Shown: in pieces, positions 1 through 42,562 of the stretch
Layout: each line of letters starts with the position of its first letter
Position numbering within the stretch: position 1 is the first letter of the stretch
Assembly: GCF_030758415.1 (NCBI RefSeq)
Contig: NZ_CP132334.1
Coordinates: forward strand, 2,306,001 to 2,370,000
DNA length: 64,000 bases
Source of the DNA: Parvularcula sp. IMCC14364
GTDB taxonomy: Bacteria > Pseudomonadota > Alphaproteobacteria > Caulobacterales > Parvularculaceae
Reading direction: 5' to 3'
Notes under the pieces: model-generated
Seen by the model: only the letters and a program-made list of their open reading frames with translations
The model's database searches: none
Told to the model about the DNA's origin: nothing
Program-made: the position numbers and the translations under genes

Positions 1-33412
<33,412 letters not shown>

Positions 33413-35026
33413 TTACTCAGATGTTTCCAGATCGAGGGAAAACTGCTCTGAAATCGTGGATGTCAGCCTGTTTTGAAGGCGCAGACTGGCGAAACCAGCC
33501 GACAGATTCTCATACTTGTTGGTAATTTGCTCTTCGTGTGCCTGATTCAGGTCAGCTTGCGCATCCAGCAGCTCAAAAAGGGTTCTGCGCCCAGCCTCAA
33601 ATTGCAGAAAATACAATTCAACCACACGCATGCTGGCAGCAAGCTGTGTTTCGAATATGGACGTCTTGTTCTGACTGGTCCTGAGTACGCTAAGGATATT
33701 GTATGCATCCTGCCGCAGCTCATTTCTCACCTTGGCCATACGCTGCTCGACTTCATTGCGACGCGCGACCAGCTGATCTTTGCGCGAACTTGCCAGCCCG
33801 CCATCATAAACATTCCATGACGCCGTCACCATGACGCGCCCGTCCTGCTGCCATGGGGTATCACCAAGCACTTTGTCCTGATACTTCCCGGTGACATCTA
33901 GACGCACCTCGGGAAGATAGGCGAGCTTCGCGGATTCAAGCTGATGATCTATCGAGTTATAATCCCGAAATGCAGATTCAAGAGCAGGGTGGCGGGAGAG
34001 AACATAATCAAGGTTGCTCTCATTCAGGTCGTAGGCAGACGACATATCAAACTGTGGGCGCACGAGCGTTCCAGGCTCAAGACCTGTAATTCGGCGAAAA
34101 GCACCAATAGCTGCCTCACGGCGATTTTCAAAGTCAATCATGTTTGTGCGCGCACGCTCAAGTCGAGTCAGCGCGCGATTAACTTCGGCTTCGGTCGCAT
34201 TGCCGCCTTCACCGTTCAGGCGCACCAGATTATAAATGCGCTCATGAGCAGTAACATTTTCCCGACTGCTTGCAAGCAACTCGGTACTGGCCATCAAATC
34301 GAGGTAAGCGATGATGGTCGCCTGAATAGTTTCAGCAACCTTATCCCGAAAGAGAAACTCCTGCGAGTTATACAATGCCTCAGCACGCTGTACGGCAAGC
34401 ATGGATCGCCCGAAATCAAACAGTAACTGGCTAATCCGAAACGATGCCTCCTGACGATTCAGGCCGTCTGTTGAAGCGACCCTCTCCCCCGAAACCGACT
34501 CAACTCCTGTACCAAAACCAGCCTCAACCGTCGGCAAAAGGGCCGCTTTCGCCCCCCTGATGGCAGCATCCCTGTCCTGAAGGCGCCAGTAAACAATCCC
34601 GAGATCAGGATTATTCATTAAAGTATAAGCAAGAACATCTCGCAACTCCAGAGACAACCCATCTGTATCAGGAGGATTAAAAAGAAGCTCGTCCAGACTG
34701 TCGTCTGGTCTCGTCGTGCCAACCGGGCCAGTTTCAACAGCCTTTTTTAGTTGATCTGCGTTACCTTCAGACAAATACAATTGTTGCCGGATCGAAGGCC
34801 GATCTAACAGCACAGAAGCACCCTCAGGCGCGCGCGCTGCATAATAGGACAAATAACTCCCAGCTGGTGGCCCGTCATTGGACGCGAACGCTTTTCCGGC
34901 TATACACACAACGATGCCACCAGTTATTGCTGCTGCTGGTTTTAGCGCAGGATAAAAGCGTTTGGCAGCCAATGCTGCCACCCAGTGATATTTCCTTGTG
35001 ATATATTGCCGCATCCTGCGCATCAC
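33413..35026 (-). CDS. TolC-family outer-membrane channel of type I secretion
   Basis: This 537-residue protein is the likely outer-membrane duct through which the giant RTX protein leaves the cell. Its sequence has the TolC pattern: long helical stretches in two similar halves (roughly 125-330 and 335-530), with conserved pieces such as FRISQLLFDFG and FEAGRRTLFELLDAQ near the second repeat. The N-terminal 50 residues are basic then hydrophobic and end in AFAS, compatible with a long signal peptide. The region from about 50 to 120 is a non-conserved extension before the first coiled coil. The start is GTG 35026 or the adjacent ATG 35023. It lies 8 bases after the adaptor gene, so the two are probably co-transcribed. 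The RTX gene follows after a 158-base leader. Confidence 0.92.
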   Translation of the reverse strand: MMRRMRQYITRKYHWVAALAAKRFYPALKPAAAITGGIVVCIAGKAFASNDGPPAGSYLSYYAARAPEGASVLLDRPSIRQQLYLSEGNADQLKKAVETGPVGTTRPDDSLDELLFNPPDTDGLSLELRDVLAYTLMNNPDLGIVYWRLQDRDAAIRGAKAALLPTVEAGFGTGVESVSGERVASTDGLNRQEASFRISQLLFDFGRSMLAVQRAEALYNSQEFLFRDKVAETIQATIIAYLDLMASTELLASSRENVTAHERIYNLVRLNGEGGNATEAEVNRALTRLERARTNMIDFENRREAAIGAFRRITGLEPGTLVRPQFDMSSAYDLNESNLDYVLSRHPALESAFRDYNSIDHQLESAKLAYLPEVRLDVTGKYQDKVLGDTPWQQDGRVMVTASWNVYDGGLASSRKDQLVARRNEVEQRMAKVRNELRQDAYNILSVLRTSQNKTSIFETQLAASMRVVELYFLQFEAGRRTLFELLDAQADLNQAHEEQITNKYENLSAGFASLRLQNRLTSTISEQFSLDLETSE

Positions 35027-35034
35027 GAGTTATC

Positions 35035-36369
35035 TCACTCCCTAAACGCATTTTCGCGAATGTTCTGCACAGGACGCAATAAATAACTTAGTATTGTCTG
35101 CTTGCCTGTCAGAATATCAACTTCGGCCTGCATTCCCGGCACAACAGAAGTGTCTTCACCGAGATCACCCGTCTCTGCCTCAATGCGTACACGGAAATAG
35201 ACATTACCATCATCGTCAACCAGCGCATCTGGTGAGATTTCCAGTATTTTACCCGGCAATCCACCAAAGGTCGAAAAATCATACGCACTTATTTTGGCAA
35301 TAACCGGCAGGCCAGGCCATATCTGCGCTCGATCACTTGGCAGCAGCTTTGCTTCAATTTCTACTGCCGCGTTATCCGGAACAATCTCGGCGATGTTCTG
35401 CCCAGGGCGCACCACACCATCAATATTATTCACGAACAGCTTGTTGATAACACCGCTTGTTGGAGCGGTAACGTCAAACCGCTGGCTCCTGTCCTGCAGG
35501 GCAGAAATACGCTCGTCCAGCAACTCGATCTTAACCTCGGTTTCCCGCAACTCACGCTGTGCTTCTGACCGGAACCGGGACTCGGATTCGCGACGCCTCG
35601 CCTTAACTTCAGCAAGACCTGCCTCTGTCTGCGGTATTTGGAATTCGAGGTTTGAAACTTGTGTTACAATCTGCTGATATTGGGTCTCATCCTGCAACAG
35701 CTCGTTTCTTGAAATAGCACCACGTCCGCTCAATTCTCGCAAACTGATCAATCTTTCGGACATCAACTCCTGCTCACGGATGAGGTTTGCCAGATGCGAA
35801 CGACGTTCAGAGAGCTCAAGCTCTTTCTGCTCGATCTGCTCGTCAATAACGCTGAGAACTTCAGCCTGCCCTTCCCGGCGGCGGGAAAAATATGTTGTTT
35901 CCTGAATGATCTGATCGGGGAAGCCACTCGCCAGCTCCTCACTGAAATTGATCTCGGCAAGCCCTTCAGACTCGGCCCTTAATCGACTGGCGCGGATACG
36001 AAGCGTGCTGAGCTCCAAAGTGGAAGAATCCAGTTCAGCTTGTGCAAAGCTGTTCTCGATACGAACCAGGGTCGCCCCCTCTTCGATTCTCTCGCCCTCG
36101 GAAACAAGGATCTGTTTGATGATCCCGCCCTCATAGTGCTGGACGAAGTTGTTACGCTCCTGAGACACCACACGACCACTCCCTCTGGTAACGCGGTCAA
36201 CACTTGTTACGGACGCCCAGACCAGAAAAATCAACAGAAACAAGGCAATAGTATACAAGAGTTGAACGCTTCCCTCTTTCGCGATCAACCTGTTGTGGCC
36301 CACAATGCCATGCTCTTCGAGACGGCCGAAATCGGTTTCCTGTTCGCCTTCTCTCATTGACACATCCAT
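35035..36369 (-). CDS. HlyD-family periplasmic adaptor of type I secretion
   Basis: This 444-residue membrane-fusion protein should bridge the inner-membrane ABC exporter and the TolC channel. It has a short cytoplasmic tail, one membrane helix at about residues 35-55 (LLYTIALFLLIFLVW), a biotinyl-lipoyl-like half near 65-105 (VVSQERNNFVQHYEGGIIKQI), long coiled-coil helices to about 300, and the second lipoyl half and beta-barrel (VTAPTSGVINKL, then GLPVIAKISAYD). The C-terminal end with SYLLRPV is typical of the HlyD/PrtE/LapC group. Start is ATG 36367-36369. A second ATG twelve bases inside is possible. It is the first gene of the minus-strand adaptor-channel-cargo series. Confidence 0.94.
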   Translation of the reverse strand: MDVSMREGEQETDFGRLEEHGIVGHNRLIAKEGSVQLLYTIALFLLIFLVWASVTSVDRVTRGSGRVVSQERNNFVQHYEGGIIKQILVSEGERIEEGATLVRIENSFAQAELDSSTLELSTLRIRASRLRAESEGLAEINFSEELASGFPDQIIQETTYFSRRREGQAEVLSVIDEQIEQKELELSERRSHLANLIREQELMSERLISLRELSGRGAISRNELLQDETQYQQIVTQVSNLEFQIPQTEAGLAEVKARRRESESRFRSEAQRELRETEVKIELLDERISALQDRSQRFDVTAPTSGVINKLFVNNIDGVVRPGQNIAEIVPDNAAVEIEAKLLPSDRAQIWPGLPVIAKISAYDFSTFGGLPGKILEISPDALVDDDGNVYFRVRIEAETGDLGEDTSVVPGMQAEVDILTGKQTILSYLLRPVQNIRENAFRE

Positions 36370-36448
36370 AAATTCTTAACCTTGGTTAATCAGAAAGCAT
36401 TAACCAATCGTTACTAATTCCTCCGTAGCGTTAAACACTAGGTCGTAC
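36370..36448. promoter_or_regulatory. Divergent promoter region with clustered TTAACC half-sites
   Basis: The gap between the adaptor gene (minus) and the ABC exporter gene (plus) contains an inverted pair TTAACC-TT-GGTTAA at 36376-36389. A second, overlapping pair is GGTTAAT-N8-ATTAACC at 36384-36390 and 36399-36405. A further GTTAAA lies near 36430. TTAACC is the half-site of the alphaproteobacterial regulator CtrA, although the canonical TTAA-N7-TTAA spacing is not present here. A dimeric regulator acting on both directions is therefore an inference. Confidence 0.4.
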
Positions 36449-36469
36449 TTGGCTGACCGGAACAGGACT

Positions 36470-38704
36470 ATGGGCATGCTGGAATCGCTGAAAAAAAGAC
36501 TTGCGGCAATGAATGGTCTCCAAAGGCGACCTAACGGCAAAAACACGACCGATAACCGTTTGCTGTCAGGCACCTTCAGTACAGGCAAATTGCCAGACGC
36601 TATTCCATTACCTGCCTCCATCAACCGCCTCGCAACTCATTTTGATCCTGGCAACGGACGGTCAGAAAAGAACGCGATCAGAGAATATGGGCAAAAACCC
36701 GGGCGAACTTCCCTTGAAATGCTGTCCCGCGAAGCAAGCATTGAAACGGAACTTGCCAAAGTAGACCTGAGCCAGCTGAAAGCCACGGACTTTCCCATCG
36801 TTGCCGTCACGAAATCCGCTGCGTCCTTCATTATCTGGAACAGAACAAATACCGGGTACATCATTGAAGGTAAGGACCAGTCCTGCGTCAGCGCCGAGAA
36901 ACTGAACCAGCACCTTTCGGGCCATTTCATCAAAGCCCGCCCCAACATGGTCGAACAGGTGCATGCTAGTACCACCTCACCTGATCAGATGCTCAGATGG
37001 TTGTTCAATCTCATCTGGAAGAATGACAGAGCAGCCCTCAGCCAACTTTTGCTGGCTGCGATTATCTGCAATATCTTCCTTATCGCCCTGCCATTATTTA
37101 TCATGTCCGTTTACGACAGGGTCGTACCCCATTCGGCCTTTGCCAGCCTGCAGGCCCTTACAATCGGCTTTATACTTGTTCTGGGTGCAGATCTGAGCTT
37201 GCGGTTTGTAAAAGGCAAACTGACAGATGCTATTGGCCTGGGTATTGCGCACCGCCTGCAGATGAATCTGTACAGGCGGCTCCTGACCATACGCCTTTCC
37301 AGGAAGCCTTCGTCGGCCAGCGAAGTCAGTAACGTGCAATCAGAACTTGAAACCATTTGCCTGTTAATGCCCGCATTTCTGACGTCCATAATCGCTGACA
37401 CTACCTTCGCTTTCGTGGTTCTGGCAATTATCGCCAATATCGGTGGTTATGTGGTGCTGGCACCTTTGATCGGCATCATGATTGTGGCATCCGTCATTTT
37501 CATTGGTACGTGGCATTCGAGAGAAAACGCCCAACAGGCTTCAATATTGCGCGGCGCGGCGTCCGCCATGATCTCCGAAACATTTGACTCCCTGACGGCG
37601 GTAAAAGCCAATGGATCGGAGCACTCGCTGCTCAGAAAATTTGAACGTGTGATTGATGCTGCGGCTATCAAAGGACATCTCGCCAGACAGAATGTGCGAT
37701 TTTCTGCTAACATCCTGAACTCCGTGGTGCAGGCGACAATCGTTGGCACACTTGTCCTTGGTGTGCTGAGGATTGATGCGGGCGTGATGACTATCGGCAG
37801 CCTCGCAGCCTCAACCATTCTGGTTGGCCGGGCAATCATGCCCATCGGTCAGCTGGTCGATCAAACATCCAGAATCTGGACACTCAAGGAAATCCTTCAA
37901 GGCACATTCTCGATGATCTCGGAGAAAGAGGAGGAAGGCGGTGAGCAGGATGGCGGAGAAAGCCGGACCTTTCGTGGCCATCTGCAACTGAATAATGTCG
38001 GGTGCCGACACGAATCCACAGATGTCGAGGCCCTCAAGAATATCAATCTGGAAATCAAGCCCGGTGAAAAAATTGGTGTCATTGGAAAAAATGGCAGCGG
38101 CAAAAGCACGTTACTGCATCTGTTTCCGAGGCTCTACCTGCCAAGCTCCGGTACAATGGTGATAGACGGATATGACGCACGGCAATACTCCCCACGCCGT
38201 CTGCGTCAGGAAGTCGGCTTTATGCCGCAGGAAATCGTTCTGTTTAACGATAGTCTCCGCGCCAATATCTGCCTTGGTACAGAGGATTATACAGAAGAAG
38301 AGTTCAATCGCGCCGTTGAACTATCCGGTGTCGAGCGTTTTGCACGGCGACACCCACATGGATACAGCATGAGAGTTGGGCCACGCGGAGAATTCCTGTC
38401 TGCTGGTGAGCGCCAGTCAGTTGGTCTCGCAAGAGTTTTATTAAAGCCCAAAACTATCCTTGCTCTGGATGAACCATCTTCACTGATGGATCATACATCA
38501 GAGCAGCAACTCATTCAGTCACTGACACAGAATCTGAAAGAGACAACGCTGGTCATTAGTACACACAGGATGAAGTTACTCGACCTTGTGGATCGTGTTA
38601 TCGTAATGGATCAGGGCGAAATAACCATGGATGGCTCCAAGCAGGAGGTGCTGACCCGGTTGAAACAACCGCTCCCCGCGCAACAAGTCCGTCGTTCCGC
38701 CTGA
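36470..38704 (+). CDS. Type I secretion ABC exporter (HlyB/LapB type)
   Basis: This protein of about 744 residues is the inner-membrane ATPase that should drive export of the neighbouring RTX cargo. An N-terminal region resembles a C39-peptidase-like domain (about 80-165), but I see no catalytic Cys-His pair in it, as in exporters that bind rather than cleave RTX substrates. It is followed by a six-helix membrane domain (about 185-470). The ATPase has Walker A GKNGSGKS (about 540), the signature LSAGERQ (about 643), Walker B ILALDEP and the switch STHRMK. The frame is open up to a TTG at 36449. I prefer ATG 36470, with GGAA seven bases upstream; ATG 36476 is also possible. Its promoter region is shared with the divergent adaptor gene. 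Confidence 0.93.
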   Translation: MGMLESLKKRLAAMNGLQRRPNGKNTTDNRLLSGTFSTGKLPDAIPLPASINRLATHFDPGNGRSEKNAIREYGQKPGRTSLEMLSREASIETELAKVDLSQLKATDFPIVAVTKSAASFIIWNRTNTGYIIEGKDQSCVSAEKLNQHLSGHFIKARPNMVEQVHASTTSPDQMLRWLFNLIWKNDRAALSQLLLAAIICNIFLIALPLFIMSVYDRVVPHSAFASLQALTIGFILVLGADLSLRFVKGKLTDAIGLGIAHRLQMNLYRRLLTIRLSRKPSSASEVSNVQSELETICLLMPAFLTSIIADTTFAFVVLAIIANIGGYVVLAPLIGIMIVASVIFIGTWHSRENAQQASILRGAASAMISETFDSLTAVKANGSEHSLLRKFERVIDAAAIKGHLARQNVRFSANILNSVVQATIVGTLVLGVLRIDAGVMTIGSLAASTILVGRAIMPIGQLVDQTSRIWTLKEILQGTFSMISEKEEEGGEQDGGESRTFRGHLQLNNVGCRHESTDVEALKNINLEIKPGEKIGVIGKNGSGKSTLLHLFPRLYLPSSGTMVIDGYDARQYSPRRLRQEVGFMPQEIVLFNDSLRANICLGTEDYTEEEFNRAVELSGVERFARRHPHGYSMRVGPRGEFLSAGERQSVGLARVLLKPKTILALDEPSSLMDHTSEQQLIQSLTQNLKETTLVISTHRMKLLDLVDRVIVMDQGEITMDGSKQEVLTRLKQPLPAQQVRRSA

Positions 38705-38727
38705 TCATTTTATCCCGTACACAATCG

Positions 38728-38742
38728 TTAATGACCCGTTAA
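38728..38742. promoter_or_regulatory. CtrA-like box TTAA-N7-TTAA
   Basis: A perfect TTAA-TGACCCG-TTAA element, flanked by CG on the 3' side, lies 47 bases before the outer-membrane protein gene. It matches the consensus binding site of CtrA, the cell-cycle and motility regulator of alphaproteobacteria. One match in AT-rich intergenic DNA is weak evidence alone. It gains some weight from the TTAACC cluster upstream of the exporter gene. Confidence 0.4.
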
Positions 38743-38788
38743 CGAAATCTTTTGTAAACCTTAAATCATAGCTTCTCGGGTTTAAGCC

Positions 38789-39469
38789 ATGATCAGTCGT
38801 ACATTATTATCAGGGATTTGCTGCCTGCTGTTACTCCCGTCCTCAGCGCTTGCTGAAAGCGAAGAAGCAGGTCGTGTTGCTGGCGCCTTTGGCGGCGGGT
38901 CAACCGGCGTTACCCTTGAGTTAAAAGCCAAACTCAGCAGCACGCTCGTTGCCAGAAGCGGCGTCAACTGGCTGAACTTTGAGCTTAACGGTGAGGAACT
39001 TGATGGAATCAAGTACGATAGCCAGATCGACATCAACACTCTTTCAATGGCAGCTGACTACCACCCATTCAAGAACCCATGGATGATGAGTATCGGACTT
39101 TACATGGGCAAACGCGAATTAAGCCTCGATGCCAATATAACAGATAGTGTCGTGATTGGTGGTCAGACTTTCACGGCTAGCGAGGTTGGCGACATTGTCG
39201 GTGTGGCCGCGATGGATGACATTGCGACATTCATCGGTCTTGGATGGGATAATGCATTCTATACGAAGAAAAAATGGTCCTATTTTGTGCGCGGCGGGGT
39301 CACAGTTTCAGGCTCCCCCAATATCGAGCTAACATCTGTAGGCGGTACGCTTTCAAATAACCCTGCCCTGATCAGCGAGTTGGAAGTTGAAGAAGCCTCT
39401 GCGCAGGACGATATTGACGAATACAAATTCTATCCCATTCTGGAAGCTGGCGCCTCGTACCGTTTCTAG
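38789..39469 (+). CDS. Small outer-membrane beta-barrel protein
   Basis: This 226-residue exported protein has a clear signal peptide (MISRTLLSGICCLLLLPSSALA, cleavage near residue 22) and ends in a C-terminal aromatic residue (SYRF), the usual outer-membrane insertion signal. The body alternates polar and hydrophobic residues in barrel-like strands. It includes a WMMSIGLYMGKRELSLDA strand, a GLGWDNAF turn and a YFVRGGV strand, as in OmpW/OmpA-barrel-like porin-sized proteins. It sits 84 bases after the exporter gene in the same direction, behind a CtrA-like box, so it could be co-regulated. I do not recognise a specific family, and its link to RTX secretion is only positional. Confidence 0.75.
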   Translation: MISRTLLSGICCLLLLPSSALAESEEAGRVAGAFGGGSTGVTLELKAKLSSTLVARSGVNWLNFELNGEELDGIKYDSQIDINTLSMAADYHPFKNPWMMSIGLYMGKRELSLDANITDSVVIGGQTFTASEVGDIVGVAAMDDIATFIGLGWDNAFYTKKKWSYFVRGGVTVSGSPNIELTSVGGTLSNNPALISELEVEEASAQDDIDEYKFYPILEAGASYRF

Positions 39470-39544
39470 CCTGATAAGTAATTCCCCCCTTGCGGTGCTT
39501 CGCAGTCACAGTCCGGCACTTGACACCAACCCGATATTAACTTC

Positions 39545-39712
39545 ATGACAGGGCTGATGGTGCCCTGACGGGGCTAAGAGGGAAGCTGGTGAGATGCCAG
39601 CGCTGTACCCGCAACTGTAAGCGACAGGTGCTTGCCATATGCCACTGAGTTTCTCGGGAAGGCGGCAAAGCATGATCAAGACGCAAGCCAGGAAACCTGC
39701 CATCACGTCGCT
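39545..39712 (+). promoter_or_regulatory. Cobalamin riboswitch (B12 element)
   Basis: The 374-base gap before btuB holds the conserved core of the cobalamin riboswitch. In order these are GGGAAGCTGGTGAGATGCC (39580-39598), the GCTGTACCCGCAACTGTAAGCG core (about 39602-39623), GCCACTG (39641-39647), GGGAAGG (39656-39662), and the B12-box GCCAGGAAACCTGCC at 39687-39701. Adenosylcobalamin binding normally represses translation or transcription of the downstream uptake genes. A TTGACA at 39520-39525 could be the -35 of the promoter, although I see no good -10. No clear terminator follows, so control at translation initiation is more likely. Confidence 0.93.
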
Positions 39713-39843
39713 CGCCTCAGGCCGGGAATAGCCACCGGGGCCGGATATGATTTTTCCTCTGCAGCGACATGAGTGGAACTGTCTGTGCCGACATGCGCAG
39801 GCCTTCAACGCCGCGACATCTGTCGTTTGGTATGGAGAGATTG

Positions 39844-41712
39844 ATGCTGCGCATGATTATATGCTTCGCCTGCCCTTTTATCCTGGGGTCTTATTCAGCT
39901 GCTGGCCACGCCTTCGAAACAGATGAGATCTTCGTCACAGGCTTACGTCCTTCATCAATAGAAGAAACGCCGGTCAGCATCACGGTAATTGATGCAGACG
40001 ATCTGGACATTCGCAAAGCTCCTTACATTGCTGATCAGCTAAGGGCGTCACCTGGCATTGGCGTTTCCCGTGCTGGTGCGCGGGGCGGCCTCACGCAGGT
40101 CAGAATACGTGGTGCAGAAGCAAATCACACGCTGGTACTGTTGGACGGCATCGAAATATCTGATCCTGTGACAGGGGAAACAGATTTTGGCTTATGGCCC
40201 AGCCTGAACATCTCACGCATAGAAATACTTCGAGGAGAACAGTCTGCCCTCTATGGGTCAGATGCTATTGGTGGTGTGATAAATGTGGTTTCAGATTCTG
40301 CCCCCGGCACCGCTGCCTCAGCCGAAACAGGCTCAAACAATACCCTGCGCGCGTCCGGGCGACACTTCATCGACTTAGGAAAGCTCGGCCTCTCTCTGGG
40401 CACAGCCGGGTTTCAAACAGATGGTGTGGATACATCAGGTACGGGAGGCACCAGGGATGGAAGTGAAAGCTTAACTTTCATGGCAAATAGCCGCATGGAG
40501 TTAAACAAAAACTGGTCTGCAACTGGATTACTGCGCATAGCAATAGATGAAGTTGAGACTGATGCCGACACAGATTTTGACGGCACACTTGAAGACACAG
40601 ATACCCAGACTGACAGCAGACAACTTACCAGCGGCGTGGTCCTGTCAGGTAAGTGGACGAATATCAGTCATCAAATTCAAGGCTCATATACCCGTGTTGA
40701 AAGGGATAATGTTTCTTCGGGAAATACTGATGACAAGACAACAGGACAAAGAGCAAGACTCTCATACAGTCCATCTGTCACATTCTCCTCCTCCGGATAC
40801 GATCTTGTTGTAAACGGACTGATCGACGTCGAAAGCGAAAAGTATGAGAGGACTTCAGCGAACACTGTTTTCGGGGACGCCAACCAGAAGCAGACATTTG
40901 ATACAATAGGTACTGCTATCGAACTGCTGCTGAACACGGATCGCTGGGCAGTGCAGGCTTCTGCTCGGCATGACAATAATGACGATATGTTTGAAAATGC
41001 AAACACCTGGCGTGCCGGTGTCGCTTACCAACTGACAAAGACAACACGCTTACGTGCTGGTGCAGGACAAGGCATTAAAAACCCGACCTTCACAGAGTTG
41101 TTTGGTTTTTTTCCAGCCAACTTTCTAAAGAATCCTGATCTGAAGCCTGAAAGATCAAGCAGCTACGAAGTCGGTTTGACCCAGAGTATTGGCCCTGCAC
41201 GTCTCTCGATGACATGGTTTGAAGCCGAACTTGAAAACGAGATTTTCACAAACTTCAACGCTGATTTCACATCGATAGCCCTGAACCGGAATGGCAAGAG
41301 CAAAAGAAAAGGTATTGAGACCAGTCTGGAATGGGCTCTCAAAGAATCGCTTCTTTTGAATGCTGCCTATACAAATCTTTCCTCGGAAAATGAACAGCAA
41401 GAAACCGAGTTAAGGGTACCCGGGACCACCGGAAGCCTGAGCTTAAACTGGCTGCCTGCCTCCAATGAAAAGATGCAGATAGGCTTCGCGGCAGATTATG
41501 TCGGCCAACAGAAGGACATATTCTTTTCCTTTCCCCAGCGAGATATATCCCTGGACGCGTACACGACAGTCTCTGCGACCGCCAGTTATCGCATGGGCAA
41601 ACATACATCCCTGACGTTCCGGGGAGAGAATATTTTTGACACAGATATTGAAGATGTTACAGGCTTTCAGCAACCGGGCAGCCAGTTTTTTATTGGCCTT
41701 AAAGTAAACTGA
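39844..41712 (+). CDS. btuB: TonB-dependent cobalamin receptor
   Basis: This 622-residue outer-membrane receptor should bind cobalamin outside and import it using TonB energy. After a signal peptide (MLRMIICFACPFILG..AGHA) comes a TonB box-like DEIFVTG. The plug domain follows, with IADQLRASPGIGVSR, VRIRGAEANHTLVLLDGIE and ILRGEQSALYGSDAIGGVINVV. The barrel ends in FIGLKVN with an upstream FRGENIFD strand, the usual C-terminal TonB-receptor motif. The frame is open from 39769, but ATG 39844 has a GGAGAG site directly upstream and gives the proper signal peptide. Its assignment as BtuB rests on the B12 riboswitch and the following btuF-btuC-btuD genes. Confidence 0.92.
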   Translation: MLRMIICFACPFILGSYSAAGHAFETDEIFVTGLRPSSIEETPVSITVIDADDLDIRKAPYIADQLRASPGIGVSRAGARGGLTQVRIRGAEANHTLVLLDGIEISDPVTGETDFGLWPSLNISRIEILRGEQSALYGSDAIGGVINVVSDSAPGTAASAETGSNNTLRASGRHFIDLGKLGLSLGTAGFQTDGVDTSGTGGTRDGSESLTFMANSRMELNKNWSATGLLRIAIDEVETDADTDFDGTLEDTDTQTDSRQLTSGVVLSGKWTNISHQIQGSYTRVERDNVSSGNTDDKTTGQRARLSYSPSVTFSSSGYDLVVNGLIDVESEKYERTSANTVFGDANQKQTFDTIGTAIELLLNTDRWAVQASARHDNNDDMFENANTWRAGVAYQLTKTTRLRAGAGQGIKNPTFTELFGFFPANFLKNPDLKPERSSSYEVGLTQSIGPARLSMTWFEAELENEIFTNFNADFTSIALNRNGKSKRKGIETSLEWALKESLLLNAAYTNLSSENEQQETELRVPGTTGSLSLNWLPASNEKMQIGFAADYVGQQKDIFFSFPQRDISLDAYTTVSATASYRMGKHTSLTFRGENIFDTDIEDVTGFQQPGSQFFIGLKVN

Positions 41713-41713
41713 C

Positions 41714-42562
41714 ATGCGCTTTATCTGTGCAGCACTCATAATCTTGATCTGTGCATGTAGCGCAGGATCAGATGGTAAAAATACTGATGGTGACAAAAGG
41801 CGCCGCGTCATCAGCCTCGACTATTGCTCAGATCAATATGTTATGGCGCTCCTCCCCCGTGAAGAAATAATTGGCCTCTCTCCGGATTCTGAAGCCTCAT
41901 TTTCCTATCTTCGTGCGCAGGCAAAAGGCCTACCTAAAGTCAGGCCACGTGCGGAAGATATATTGCTTCAACAACCAGATGTTGTCGTGCGCAGTTATGG
42001 CGGCGGAGCAACAATCACCAGTCTGCTTGAAAGGTCGGGCATTCAGGTTGTCCAGATAGGTTACGCCAACAATATTACCGACATTGAAACTATCATCGTC
42101 AAAGCTGCAAATGCTCTTGGTTATGAAGAACGCGGACTCACGCTCATTCAGCAACTGAAACACAATCCTGCAAAGACGAGGCACGGTTCGCCTATATCGA
42201 GCGTATTATACCTGACATCAAAAGGTGCTGTGGCTGGCAAAAATACTATGATTGATGATATTATTACCCGGTCAGGTCATGAAAACTTCCGTACAGAAAA
42301 TGGCTGGGCGAGCAGCCTCCCACTGGAAGAGCTGGTCTACGAAGTACCTGACATAATCGCGACCGGTTTTTTTGAAACATCCGATATGGTAAGCGATATC
42401 TGGACGCCCACAAGGCACCCTGTAGTGCAGCGTTTGCTTGCTGACATAAAGATTGTCAATTTACCTGGTGCATGGACGGCCTGTGCTGCATGGCCTGTCG
42501 CCAATGCGGTTGAAGCGCTGTCTGCCACACAGACCCCCGTCGGAAAGTCTGCCAATGACTGA
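41714..42562 (+). CDS. btuF: Cobalamin ABC transporter substrate-binding protein
   Basis: This 282-residue member of the BtuF/FhuD-type helical-backbone binding proteins should hand cobalamin from BtuB to the inner-membrane permease. The mature part shows RRVISLDYCSDQYVMAL, RAEDILLQQPDVVV and the C-terminal VQRLLADIKIVNLPG region. The N-terminus has a hydrophobic stretch ending in ICAC-S, which fits a lipobox and suggests a lipid-anchored protein rather than the soluble form of E. coli. It starts one base after the btuB stop and overlaps the permease gene by 8 bases, so translation is probably coupled. Confidence 0.88.
   Translation: MRFICAALIILICACSAGSDGKNTDGDKRRRVISLDYCSDQYVMALLPREEIIGLSPDSEASFSYLRAQAKGLPKVRPRAEDILLQQPDVVVRSYGGGATITSLLERSGIQVVQIGYANNITDIETIIVKAANALGYEERGLTLIQQLKHNPAKTRHGSPISSVLYLTSKGAVAGKNTMIDDIITRSGHENFRTENGWASSLPLEELVYEVPDIIATGFFETSDMVSDIWTPTRHPVVQRLLADIKIVNLPGAWTACAAWPVANAVEALSATQTPVGKSAND

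Noticed and set aside
33473-36360. Plus-strand frames over the TolC and HlyD genes (up to 160 residues)
   Set aside because: They lie opposite well-supported secretion genes and show no motifs, so they are shadow frames.
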